From Tanypteryx hageni (taxonomy: Eukaryota; Arthropoda; Insecta; Odonata; Petaluridae): DNA of 64,000 nucleotides. Position numbers and translations under genes: made by a program. The stretch covers positions 130,921,547 to 130,985,546 of the forward strand of contig CM054116.1 in assembly GCA_028673005.1 (NCBI GenBank), read 5' to 3'. The notes beneath the pieces were generated by a model. That model searched no databases, was not told the DNA's origin, and saw only the letters and a list, made by a program, of their open reading frames with translations. Positions 47,757 to 58,497 of the stretch are shown here, piece by piece (the stretch's first letter is position 1; each line of letters starts with the position of its first letter).

Positions 47757-48095
47757 TAAGTGTCCGCTGGGCTTCCTTCAACACCTTGTTGCCACCCTCA
47801 TCACTACTTTTCCTTTAACTTAAGTTTAAATATATATTATACCTACGGAAGATGCATGGTAAATGGGATAAATTGATGTCAACAAGATGACTTCAGATTG
47901 GCGAGCTGCTGGGGGGAGTGGAAGTGACACACGTAATACAAACAAAAACAAAAAACACGGAAGCTTTCTGGGGAGATCCCTTCGTCAGCACGGGAGAGAG
48001 ACAACTGATGGCAGTGACACTGGGTGGCACCAACCTGAAGTCATCTTATTGATGAGTGCTCACTGAGCTTCCTTATCCGAACAACATATTGCCAT
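47757..48095. repeat. Element-like block with terminal direct repeats and internal inverted repeat
   Basis: TAAGTGTCCGCTGGGCTTCC...CACCTTGTTGCCA (from 47757) and GAGTGCTCACTGAGCTTCC...CAACATATTGCCA (48054-48095) are direct repeats. Inside, AACAAGATGACTTCAGATTGG (47881) is inverted relative to CCAACCTGAAGTCATCTTATT (about 48030). GAGATCCCTTCGTCAGCACG lies between. The arrangement recalls Penelope-like terminal structures, but no RT is present. Confidence 0.55.
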
Positions 48096-48129
48096 ATATA
48101 TATAAATATATAAAATAATAGGTAGTCTG

Positions 48130-49090
48130 TCCGTAGACAGGTCCGTGATTATTCATCCTCAAACCTGGTTTTCCATATACTCCTATTTTTCGCTGTCATC
48201 TTCATATCATGAAAACTCTCTTTTCCTATCAAATCGTCTATCAGCTGAAACCTTTTCCTACCTCTTTCTCTTTTTCCATATAGTTTTCTTTTTTACACGT
48301 CCTTAATCATACTCTTCTCCTCAGGTAATGTCCAACCCAGTTTGCCTTCCCCTTTCTAATAGTTTGTATAATCATTCGCTTCTATCCTACTCTTCGTAGC
48401 ACTCCATCGTTTTTAATCCTATCTGTCCATTTTATCTTCAGCATTCTCCTCCAAGTCCACATTTCAATGCTGTCCAAGTACTTGATGTCATTTTTCCTTA
48501 GCTTCCATGTTTCTGCTCCATACAATGCTATACTCCATACATAGCATTTTATGAACTTCTTCCGAATATCTTTCCTTATATTCCCCGTAAGTAGGCGTTT
48601 CTTTCTTCTGAAATCTGCTTTTGCTTTTCCTATTCTACTCCTGAACTCATCCGTACATTTTCTTCTCTTGTGATGATGCTTCCAAGGTATTTATATTCTG
48701 AAACTTCTTCTAGAGGCTATCCTCCAATACTGATGGTCAGCATCTCTTCTTTGCCTGATACTCTAATGACCTTGGATTTTTCCGTATTTATTTCCATAAC
48801 GTATTTTCTACCTGTTATTGCTAGTCAATTTATCATTTTCTGGAGTTTCTCTTCCTTTCTTGCTACAACTACTTGATCATCCGCGTATTTTACTGTTCTT
48901 TTAATCCCTCCAATTTTGAAATCTCCTGTGCCTTCTAACTTTTCTTGCATTAGACTTTCTCCATATATATTGAATAGGGTCGGAGATAGGCAGCAGCCTT
49001 GTCTTACTCCTCTACCGGTATTTACTCCGCAGGTGTTCGCATTCTCCAACCTGACCTTTACAACTTGATTCACATATAGATTCCTGATCA
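48130..49090 (-). pseudogene. LINE reverse transcriptase relic, YADD motif to C-terminus
   Basis: On the minus strand: RGVRQGCCLSPTLFNIYGES (about 49045-48985), GTGDFKIGG, and KYADDQVVVA (about 48905-48876), the RT active-site motif. EINTEKSKVIRVSG (about 48800), EYKYLGSIIT (about 48700) and RIGKAKADFRRKK (about 48630) follow. The C-terminal FIKCYVWSIALYGAETWKL, RRMLKIKWTDRIKN and NWVGHYLRRR complete it. Stops (for example IN*L and GG*P) and a frameshift near 48660 disable it. It is the LINE class seen at 5.6-8.5 kb (endonuclease-RT of RTE/CR1-like arrangement), truncated at its 5' end near 49130. Confidence 0.85.
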
Positions 49091-49169
49091 GTCTCCTGTT
49101 TTTCCAGTATACACATATATCCTTTAATAAAAACGGTGTCGAAGAGATGTTTCTCTAAAAGAATTAATT

Positions 49170-49860
49170 ACATGATTCTAGAACACAGCAAGGTTAGATG
49201 GACAAGAGCATCCAGGGAGGAAGGCATGTTCATTAGAAGAGAGGTTCAGAGAAGTGAAATAATATAATCTATTGAGAATAATTCTCTCACAAACTGATGG
49301 AATAAAAGAGAGTAAAGATATTGGGTGGTAAGACGTAATGTCTGATTTGTTACCAGACTTAAGTATTAGCACAATGTTAGCTGCTTTCCATTGCCAGGGA
49401 AATGTGCCAGTGGAGAAGCAACGGTTAAAGATAAAAGACAGTGGAAGATAGTGATTCGGCGCATTTGCGGGGAAATATAGAACTAATGCCATCAGGACCG
49501 ATGGCACGAGTAGGAGAAATCTTCGAAAGGTATACTTGGACTTCCTGCTGTGAAGTTTTACGATTGGAAAGAGAAATGATAAACGAGTTGGAGGGAAAGT
49601 GATTTACTACTGCTGATATGACTTGTAGTATGAGAGGAGGCAAGAGTATCAGAGAAAAAATTAATAAACAAATTGGCCCTGTGAGAACCAGAGGCCTTAG
49701 CGTCATTATAAATAATTTCGAGAGGGATTCTGCTACATTTGCGCCTACTATTAATAAGGGACCTGAACTTTTTTGGGTTAAAGAAGGTGGACGTTGAAAA
49801 CTCGGATACATAATCATTATTTTGTTTTTATTACTGAATCTCAAAAATATAAACTATCTA
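49170..49860 (-). pseudogene. LINE reverse transcriptase N-terminal fragment, a second family
   Basis: Two overlapping minus-strand frames, joined by a frameshift near 49470, carry SPTRAIGPDGISSIFPRKCAE, then LSFIFNRCFSTGTFPWQWK, then ANIVLILKSGNKSDITSYHPISLLS, then ERIILNRLYYF and HAFLPGCSCPSNLAVF. These are the first RT motifs of Jockey/CR1-type LINEs (GPDGI; K.G...YRPISLLS; HGF..G.ST). The fragment ends before the catalytic YADD and lies head-to-tail next to the other LINE relic, whose motifs belong to a different family. Confidence 0.82.
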
Positions 49861-49981
49861 TTTGCAATTACAGGAAAGAAGGATAAGTAGAAAGACATTC
49901 CGTCAATAGATGGCAATACGGTATATGACTGAACTTTCCTAAATTAAACGATTTCATAACTCAAAAATCGACACTGCATTT

Positions 49982-50105
49982 TTACTTTACGTAGTATATT
50001 GGGAAAGTATTGTTATATACTTCAAGATTTTGATGGAAATACACGTTTTAGGTGTCCCTGAGTCCATAAAAGTGGTTTTCTCCATGCCGTCTGTCTGTCG
50101 GTCTG
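49982..50105 (+). repeat. Dispersed repeat family R, copy 4 (head)
   Basis: ACTTTACGTAGTATATTGGGAAAGTATTGTTAT, then ATACACGTTTTAGGTGTCCCTGAGTCC and GTCTGTCTGTCGGTCTG. The order and spacing match the first 130 bp of copy 3. The downstream part is replaced by the 339-bp tandem repeat. Confidence 0.7.
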
Positions 50106-50114
50106 TTCGCTGTT

Positions 50115-50830
50115 CTAGGGCCCAAACGCGTACATGAAATAGAATGATATTTCGCATTTGTGCAATATATCATCTTTTGCAGACCCTTTTTCATAAAAAT
50201 GATATTGCTCAAAAAACTATGGGTAGTTTATTCTTGGCGATTTTTAGAAAAATTGTAATTACTCAAAAATGGCTACAGAGAATTTGATTAAAATCAATCC
50301 CATTGTAGAGCCTGATGTCAAAAATAATACTATGTAAGCCAAATATCTCTTGAAATCATTATATGGCGTCCAGTGGCATTAAAATGAACGCTAAGCTACT
50401 TTACCCAAGCCCTATGACGTCACGCCTCCACCGCAATCCATTAAAAATCTTATTACAGCCTAAACGACTAAACTGAATCAAATGATATCACATATTTGTG
50501 GATAATATCATTCATAATAGACACTCTGAAGAGATGAACGATAGTGCGCAACAATTAAGGGTAGTTTATTTGTGGATATTTCGAAAGAAAATTCGATTTA
50601 ATCAGAAATGTCTTTAAGGACTTGGATTAAAATCCATCCAATCGTACATCCTGATGTCACAAATAATACTTACAAAGCCATATGTCCCAAAAAATTAATA
50701 ATATCGATCAGTGGCATTATAATATACATCAAACTACGGTTGACTTTGATTTATAAGCGTTTTTCTTTTATAAACGTACACAGTTGAGCAAACGTATACA
50801 TGTATGAGAAATTTTGTGCAATGTGTATTG
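50115..50830 (+). repeat. Two-and-a-bit copies of a 339-bp tandem repeat
   Basis: AATGATAT at 50142 and 50481, GGGTAGTTTATT at 50221 and 50559, CCTGATGTCA with AAATAATACT at about 50311 and 50651, and AGTGGCATTA at about 50371 and 50712 are all 338-341 bp apart. The start of a third copy (TACATGTATGAGAAATTTTG) appears near 50793. The array directly follows a family R head. Confidence 0.82.
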
Positions 50831-50953
50831 CGGCGTTTATTTGGAAAAGATTACATTTAGGTTTTAAAAACCATAAAATTCCTCGTATTATTCATTCGAA
50901 GATTTATTTAGCGAAAAAGTGGGGGGTCAACTTATACGGCGGATATGTCTAGT

Positions 50954-50957
50954 CCTC

Positions 50958-51001
<44 letters not shown>

Positions 51002-51005
51002 GAGG
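50954..51005. repeat. Perfect 52-bp palindrome: CCTCCTC-(AT)19-GAGGAGG
   Basis: Seven GC-rich bases on each side of a 38-bp AT run are exact reverse complements, so the whole segment can extrude as a cruciform. Confidence 0.97.
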
Positions 51006-51009
51006 TGGT

Positions 51010-51500
51010 GAGAAGGCGGGCGGAGAGAGGATTTGCGCGGGTCGAGGGGACGTAGATTAGCGCCGGCGGCAGGCGTGGTCGAGAAGTGGTGGGGGCGGAT
51101 CGTTTCGTGCTGCGGACCAGCGTTTATAGAATTGAGTGACTGATAGCGCCGCCTGCAAACTTTCTCCCTTTATACTTACGTGCGCGTGCCTGTCTGAGAA
51201 CGGAAGGGGGAGTGGTGTGGAAGGGTGTGTCGGAGAGAAGGAGCCGTGGGGAAATGGGGCTATATCGCTCGCAGCCCGCAGGGGCACGACTGTTATCCCG
51301 TCATGGGATACGCCTCCGATTGATTTTCGCTCGCGGGCACTTTTCGGTGGTGTGGGCGTGTCGGGGGAGAAGGTTTGGCGGAGGTGGGGGTGGTTTACAA
51401 TGAGGGTGGGGAGGCGATCTCTTTTTTTCCCTTCAGCTCACAGCTTCCCTTATCGCTCTTTCAAACGACGTGAGTTTCCTGCCTTTTAAATCTGCTTGGA
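51010..51500. promoter_or_regulatory. GC/CpG-rich island
   Basis: CpG-rich with G-rich runs (GCGCCGGCGGCAGGCG at 51060, GCTCGCGGGCAC near 51328). Frames on both strands overlap and lack domains. Candidate regulatory DNA. Confidence 0.35.
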
Positions 51501-51504
51501 CTCG

Positions 51505-52030
51505 AAATAGCGACGCAGGGAGTGGGAAAAGAGAGAAAAACCCTATATCTGTAGATACATTCCGCAGGAAGAAAATCAGATCGCGGTTATGGGTGGTGCA
51601 AGGCATTTAGGGCAAACTGAGGAGAAAAAGGTCGCTATCAAAAACGTTTCTCACGTCATCCGGTGTCAAGTGGATAAAGCGCGTACGAAGATTGGATTAC
51701 ACACTGAAAGCGACTTCTTGAGCGCTTCTCAGAAATGCTTATTGGATGAGCAATTGCGTGCATACGTAACTTTAACGCTTTAAATGACAGAATTCATATT
51801 TTCGCCGGAAAATTATAATTTCTGAAGGCTGCAACTGCGTTACTTTAAGCTTTTATTAACACAAATCGGTTCGGCATTAGAGCTTCAAATGAATTTTGAC
51901 CATCTAAAAACTTTGTAATAAAAGTTAAAATATATTACCCTCGGCTTTAAAAGAAATGTTTCCTATGAGTCACAAGGGAACGCAGCTTGTCCAAATAAAA
52001 ATTCTTTCAGAACACAATAAAATGGGTTTT
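51505..52030. other. Spacer, nothing identified
   Basis: Ordinary sequence. The 64-codon frame at 51589-51783 has no recognised motif. Confidence 0.4.
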
Positions 52031-52034
52031 CCGT

Positions 52035-52720
52035 TCTGGAAACTCACGAGGTGGTTGCGGTCTCTTTTCCGGGAGCCGCGAATTAAAAAGAGTCTCCGGA
52101 GCCTCCTCCGCAGCGCCGAGCCGGATTAATTAATTCCGGCGCCTTATTGCTCTGACCCTTTGGCCGTTTCGCGGCCGTGCACTTGAGCGCTACGGGAGGC
52201 GCTCCGTTGCCTTGCGGTGAAGGCATCGCCTCATCAGAAACGGAGCGCCGACGCTAATGCGGAAACAGAAGCCTGTCTGAAGGCTAAAGTTGGACTGGAA
52301 AGACGTTTTGGGTGTTGCCGTAGATGATAACAGAGGCGGGATAGAGGAAGGAAGTATAGGAGGCGGAGAGGGTAGGAGGCGGAGGGAGGAGGCAAAGAGT
52401 GTAGACGGAGGGAGAGAGAGAGGGACGGATGGAAGAGAGAGAGAGGGATGGAAGAGAGAGAGGTCGAAGGAAGAAGTGTAGGTGCAGGGGGAATTAGTTT
52501 CGCGGGGAACCTATCCCCGGTGAGCGAGCGGCGAGCGATAAATAACCGCGTGATGCACGGCGTGGAAGGTGTGCGGCGGTTGGAGGGGCGCGTGGACGCC
52601 TCCTCCTCCTCCCAAAGATTCTCGCCGCAAAACACTTATCCTTCGTAATGCGTCGGCACCCCTCGCAACCCGAGGCCCCACCTCACTCGCCAGGAAGCCA
52701 GACTAAAGGGGAATGGGCGT
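52035..52720. promoter_or_regulatory. CpG island with TTAATTAATT core and purine tract
   Basis: CpG-dense sequence containing CCGGATTAATTAATTCCGG (52121-52139), a near-perfect palindromic homeodomain-type site in GC-rich surroundings. It is followed by a GGGAGAG purine tract at 52330-52480 and more CpG-rich DNA to 52700. No coding motif. Candidate enhancer or promoter. Confidence 0.42.
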
Positions 52721-52724
52721 TTGG

Positions 52725-53220
52725 TCCCAAGGTTGAGGAGGCGCTTAGGGGGGCGGAAGGAGTGGAAGAAGAAAGGAATGGCAGAAAAAGGGCGGAGGAG
52801 GGAAGGAGGAGAAAGGAAGAGAGGGATGGGAAGGAAGCGAGCGATGAGCGGGTTGCCGAAGACATAATACCCCAATCTCCACACAACGCCTCTCTCTCTC
52901 TCCCACTCAGTTGCGTCTTATGCTCGATGTGCGGGGATGGACCTATTTTACGCCTTCGAGTCGCGGTCGTCCCGCCCTTCCAATCCCCTCTCCCTCCATT
53001 CCCGTCTCCCTCCATTCCACTCCCCAATCTCTCCACTCCATCCATTTAATCAGTAGGTTTCGCAGGTTTTGCCTACCCCCTTTCGTGTGCGGTTGATTCC
53101 CTGCAATGGGGTTTTTACAAGGATAAAATTTATCTTGATCCATGATTTAACCACAATGTAAATGCTTTCCTTACGACTTTTCATATTGTAAAAACTAGCT
53201 TTCTTCTGACAGACTTAATT
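52725..53220. other. Purine- then pyrimidine-rich DNA, no gene
   Basis: A purine tract at 52730-52850 and C-rich repeats at 52975-53045. The frames here mirror each other on the two strands and are low complexity. Confidence 0.4.
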
Positions 53221-53223
53221 GTA

Positions 53224-53285
53224 TGTATGTGTGTGTGTGTGGGTGGGTGCGTGCGTGCGTGTGTGTGCGTGCGTGCGTGCATGCA
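53224..53285. repeat. (GT)n/(GTGC)n microsatellite
   Basis: GTATGTGTGTGTGTGTGG leading into GTGCGTGCGTG-type repeats. Confidence 0.95.
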
Positions 53286-53289
53286 TGCG

Positions 53290-54295
53290 CCTTTTTGAAA
53301 ACCTCACGCTAGTTTTCAGAACGCGTGTTTCTTAGCCCTTTTGAGATTTTTGAGTTTATATTTGCCGACCAATTGGTGGGATATTCCATGAGTCTCTATA
53401 TAAAGATAAGTTCATTGATATGTCCTGCTGAGAGTTCCTCGATCCTTAATAAAAGCCGTCTGTAAGAAAGGAATTTCGGTGGTCGTTTTGCGAGCCCTTT
53501 CACGGATCTACCCCGTGGACTGTATTCCTCGAACAAATGTTTCTCGATTCTTTGCTAGGGTTTTTCCTGTAGATGGACGTTATTGCACGCACTTTCACTA
53601 CTTGTCCGTATTCATTAAACCCAAACATTTCGCTAAAATTTATCCAGGAAGGATCGGTCCGCTCTCTTGCTTTTGGCTCCTTCATCCTTTGCTACAGGTT
53701 AGTAAATTTCAATTTATATATAATGGTTTTTTTGAAAAAGGTACATATAAATTAGCAATCTTTACTTAAAATTGAAGAGGGATTAAGGATTAATATTTAT
53801 TTGTTATTTGCTATAAAATATTTTGACGATTGGAAAAACATATTTTAATCAGGATTTTAAGTAAGATTTATTTGAGCGCTGAATAATTAAATCTAAATTC
53901 TCTCTATATATATTTTACGTGTAATCGGTGCTTGCATACTGCAAGCGCTTAAAAAAATCACCATACACTCGTAAATTAACCAACGTGATCTCCAGGGCAA
54001 CAGCACCTCAGTCACGTGGAGCCTATATGTATTAAATAATAAATTCCATTATTAATAGCAGTATATTTATAATTTTCCGTGAAATTAAGGCAAATATCCT
54101 TCATTTACAAATTCTCTGGCAATCGGCTCGTGTCCAGGTGTTCCTATTTTAAGTTTCGTGACTTAGATCGCACTGCATGAGCAATAAGAATAATCATCAT
54201 TTAGACAATACCCTATACCCTAAATTTATGGAAAAATTAGTAAATATTCTTATGGAAATAAACTTGATGTTAATTCAATTAGAGAAAAATAAAAA
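53290..54295. other. No gene identified
   Basis: AT-rich. Overlapping frames at 53479-53769 on both strands have ordinary composition but no motif I can assign. Confidence 0.4.
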
Positions 54296-54301
54296 AATAT
54301 A

Positions 54302-54480
54302 TTTCCATAACTCGATTTTTTTGTAACTCAAATAATTTTAGCATTCCTTTGAGAGTCAACTTATAGAAGTTTCACTGTAAATATACAAATACCTACAATA
54401 TACTTCCATAAATTGAGTTTTCTATTATTCGAATAATTATTAATTTTCCTTGGGATTCGAATTATGGAAGTTCAATTGTA
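54302..54480. repeat. Two tandem copies of a short pogo-like MITE (period about 101 bp)
   Basis: Each copy of about 80 bp is a foldback. Copy B has ACTTCCATAAATTGAG on the left and TTCGAATTATGGAAGTT on the right; copy A has TTTCCATAACTCGA and CAACTTATAGAAGTTTCACTG. The copies align along their whole length at an offset of 101 bp. CAGTGAAACTTCTATAAG-type ends are typical of pogo/Tigger MITEs. Confidence 0.7.
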
Positions 54481-54727
54481 ATTCGTTATGACGGCGTTAT
54501 TTTCCATTAAAAGCATTAAATCACTCCAATCGTAACGTATAATATCAGATCGTTTTAAATGCTTTGCCATAGTATTTAAAGGTCTTCATTGTTGAAAAGA
54601 GGAAAAATTCATACTTTTTTCTGATTAAAAGCAGTTATTTACGCTAATTTGGTAAGTGTTTAAATTCTGCTTTCGAAAATTAAAACCTCCGTTTTTTCAG
54701 ATAGACAACTGTTTTTTTCTGGAATTA

Positions 54728-54755
54728 GTACCGTAAACCGGAATGAGTCACAACT
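54728..54755 (-). mobile_element. Possible terminus of the pogo-like element
   Basis: TACCGTAAACCGGAATGAGTCACAAC resembles the conserved ends of some pogo/Tigger-like elements and would place the 3' end of the minus-strand relic here. Related GGGGTCAATCACAAC and GGGGCCAATCACAAC motifs lie at about 54889 and 54937. No matching 5' end was found. Confidence 0.35.
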
Positions 54756-55339
54756 TTTTAATCTTTCTTTTCTTTCTTATCATAATTAGCAGCTTATGTG
54801 CTATGAGTATATTTTTTCAAGTTACTTAAGTTATCTTTTTAAATTGATGTTTACTTCGTTGTGATTAGCCCCAAAGTAGGGGTCAATCACAACACTCAAT
54901 TGAATGTTGAGGTTTGTTACCATTCAACTGTTCAGTGGGGCCAATCACAACACTTTTTACCTTTTTATATATATTTATATTAAATAAACTAATTAAAACA
55001 TTAGCAATAATGAAAGTTTAAGCCTTTGTTTTCAAAATATTTTATTTCCATAGAAAACTCATAACAAAATTTTGGAAAATTTTATCAAAGCATGGTTTTA
55101 TAAATGTCAACTTACAAATAGTTGTAAATAGTTTTGTCATTTGAAAATAGCTTATTAAATATCTGATCATAAAAATACTACCAGAGTTCTGGGAAAATTC
55201 CCTCAAAAATCATAATTCCTCTATGACCAGGTTTGGGAGGATCAAGTCATCCAACAATCTGTTCAAATCTAAACTCACCAATGTCCTCAACATTAGGATA
55301 TACAAAAAAGTTCCCTTGCCTTTCTGGCATCTTCATTGA

Positions 55340-56890
55340 GATTATCTTCTCCCTAAGGAAGGTGGCTGAATACTCTGGCTTTGTCCAAAACATGTCCTAT
55401 ATAGCACTTACTTTTGTAATTTACCAGGAGCCAATTTCCTTCTCTAATTGTCTCCCTCTCAACAGGGTGGATGTTTTTATTGACCTTTCCATTCTTCACA
55501 ACATTATCAGGCTGTGGAATCATATCGGTATTCTCAAAGGAATCACCTCCCAAGCTGTCTATATTCTCATTATCACTCCACCCATGTTCCATATGCACAT
55601 ATGATGATTCTTCTTTCATAAAATGACTTTCTTTAAGGCACTTACCAGACTAAATGTCAACTTTCTTTCATCTAACTCTTTTACTAGGCAGGTTAAGTTA
55701 AGGATATAAAGCACAAAGTCACTGACTGCACTCTTGTCCCTTTCATTTATAATTTTGTCATCAATAGCTGCTGTTGGCAAACCAACGAAGACTTTATGAC
55801 GGTCCAAGGGGATCAGTACACATTTTTTGAATCCTTCTTGAACATTCATTTGTTGGCTGGACTGTACTGCAAACATTAGAGCCTTTAACAAGTGTGGAAA
55901 TGTGTCTTTGGAATGGCACACTCTTTTCTAAATGTGCCTTTCTTCCTGTTTTCCAAAGTTTTTCTCCATGCAGTCTTAAGGGGTTTCAAAAAAGCGATGT
56001 CAAGTGGTTGAGTCGTATGAGTTGAGTTGGCAGGTGAAAAGACAAACGAAATGCCATTTTCTTTATAAGACCTAACAGTATTAATAGGCAAGTGTGAGGA
56101 GAGGTTATCTCCTATGAGAATCTTTTTGCCACTCAGTTCTCAAAAATAGGGGACAGCAATACCTTTAACCCGACTAAAAAAACATTCTGAATCAAACCAT
56201 CCTGATGGTGTGTTCTTATAGCATATACATTTAGGGCCCCAACAGTCCATGAATCATATATATGTTTGGAACGATACACAACAAATGTTGGTAGAAGTTT
56301 TTCATCTCATGCTGCAGCAAATATTATCGATGTTCCTGACTTACTTGAGTTCATAACTCACTCAGGGTACTTCATTTTACGTTTAGATATTACTTTCCTC
56401 TTTCCAGGGTCGTCCGATAAATTTGCCTCATCAAAATTTACAATGTTAGATGGGAAGATTCTATCTAGGAATTTTTCAAGTCGGTCAAAATATTCATTAA
56501 TTATTTCAGGTGAAACACTTGCTCAAGCTCGTTTTATGTTTTGGCACATTCTCAAAGAAAGGTTCTCTTTGTGCCTCTTCATAAAGGCCCGAGCAAAAGC
56601 TTCTCCAGGCGTAGGTATTATCAGTGAATTTCCTGATAGTCCTGCCTGTTGAATCAATAAACTGCTTCGCCAGAAGCCTTAAATTAAAAAAAAATCCATT
56701 TGGTAGTCACATTCAGCGCACAACAAAAGTTTTTGGACAATGAGCTCTTCAACTTCTTGAGTCAGCACAGTTTGTCCCCCATGAGATGGAACGACATCTT
56801 GTTTTTTCTCAGTTTTGAAGTACCGATACAAAACTGTATGGTCTCACTCAAACTTTAGTCCTGCTTCTCTAAAGGATAAATCAGATTCGA
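55340..56890 (-). pseudogene. pogo-like (CENP-B/Tigger group) DDE transposase relic
   Basis: In minus-strand order: VLYRYFKTEKKQ...GGQTVLTQEVEELIVQ (about 56850-56740), LRLLAKQFIDSTGRTIRKF (about 56680-56620), PGEAFARAFMKRHKENLSLR (about 56610-56550) and SVSPEIINEYFDRLEKFL. The first catalytic-type Asp is in NFDEANLSDDPGK (56430-56432), the second in LIGDNLSSHL (56107-56109) and the third in HTTQPLDIAFLKPLK (55999-56001). FPHLLKAL and GFKKCVLIPLDRHKV follow. The last two Asps are 35 residues apart. In-frame stops at four places are all TGA, and frameshifts lie near 56600, 56235, 55915 and 55620. An active copy would excise and insert the element at TA sites. This one cannot. Confidence 0.9.
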
Positions 56891-56894
56891 TTTT

Positions 56895-57010
56895 TTTCTT
56901 CGGTTATGATACTAGACGTACCAACATGCCAAATTTCAGATTTCTAGCCCTTCTAAAAGTACCTAAGAGATTTGTGTCAGTGAGTCAGTGAGTGAGGCAC
57001 AAGTAGCTAT
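56895..57010 (-). repeat. Dispersed repeat fragment (CTGAAATTTGGCATG motif)
   Basis: On the minus strand GTGCCTCACTCACTGACTC, then ACAAATCTCTTAGGTAC, then CTGAAATTTGGCATG. Related to 2520-2650. Confidence 0.4.
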
Positions 57011-57019
57011 ATTATTATA

Positions 57020-58340
57020 GATGTTAAATAAAGACAATATTTAGTACAGTGATGAAATATATGAAATGATACGAAGTATTAGATAGTTCTATTTTGACGG
57101 CTAAAATATTATTAAGATAATTATATCAAAAATGTTTTTCTAAATTAGTCCTTATTTGCATCAACGAATGTCTAAAAACCTTTAATCTGAACTCTCAAAT
57201 TCTATTTTTTAAAGAATGTTTCTCAGCAATAGCAACAGCATACAGTATTTTTGTTTGGATTTCATAAATTAACATTTTATAGTTTTCATTATACAATTTC
57301 ATGAGGCACAGCATAATTTACTATCTACATTCGCGTCGACGACGCGATTGGAAGAATTATAGGAAATCAACAATATTTAAATTTGGAAATTCCAGCTTAC
57401 GATATTGGAGACTAAAATATACTAAGTTTCAGTGTAGTAGAACAACAATAATATTCTCGTGACCGATATGCAAGATGCTAATTAGGTTTAATCGTTAAGA
57501 TTCAGTTAGTAAAAGTCGTGAATTAAATATTAATATATGTTTTCTCATATAGGTTGGTTGTCGAAATCATCATATTTGACAAAATTTGTAAGGAAATAGA
57601 AAAAATAGAACAGGAATTTCGTTTCTTGTTTGCACAATGAAATTTTTTCTGCACTAAATATTTTTGTTACTTTCAAGTACACATTCTGTATATATGTTTG
57701 ATTGTACGCTGTGCATAGGTCGCATTAACACGTTGTGTACCGGATTTAGATTCTCGTACTGAACTCAGGACCTGGATATTTTATCATATATCAAAAAAGG
57801 CACCCGAAATCTCGTGGTCTGCTTAAATGAGGTGATTTTCTTGGTTGAAAGTCACAATTAAATTAGTAAAAGACCAAATTAACGATTTAAATATACTTTT
57901 TACTTTGTATACATTTTATTTTATACTTTTTATCTTCCTATAAAATTAAAAATAAATAAAGAAAGTATTGTAAAATAAACGTAAATTTAACATAGAATTT
58001 TGGTATAAATATTAAATTTAAATCATCGACTTGATAAGCTGAAAACTGCCTGCCATATATGTAAGTAATAATTTTAAGTCAATATTCGTCGAAAATCTCT
58101 CGGGAAAATAAACGTCGATTAAAAAAAATTAATATTGAAATCTACCACGCCTAATTATATATTATACTCGTATATTATATATTATGTACTATATATTATA
58201 TATTATTATTTTTCTTGATATCGGGCTATATGTAGGGGTGCCACTGGGAAACTGAAGTTTTCAATTTATATAAAACTTAATAAAATACATTATTTTTTAA
58301 TTTTATCATTTGAGCATCTGGTACCAATTTCTCTACATTT
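57020..58340. other. AT-rich, nothing identified
   Basis: No supported gene or repeat. A TATATTATATATTAT-rich patch lies near 58155-58205. Confidence 0.45.
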
Positions 58341-58497
58341 TGAGGTTTTTGGTAGTGTGCAGCTCATTGCCTGGTTAGATCTGAAGCGAATCTTCGAAAC
58401 AATTGAGAACTCACCACGTGGAGGTGGCTGCACGTCGAGTTTCTCCCGTGCGCACTGGGGACTGCACAGGCCTACTAACCGACCTTTAAAGGCACGT

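Noticed and set aside
55233..55604. A + strand frame of 123 codons
   Set aside because: Shadow of the C-terminal part of the pogo-like relic on the minus strand.
56266..56652. A + strand frame of 128 codons
   Set aside because: It is antisense to the pogo-like transposase relic, whose minus-strand motifs explain the open frame.
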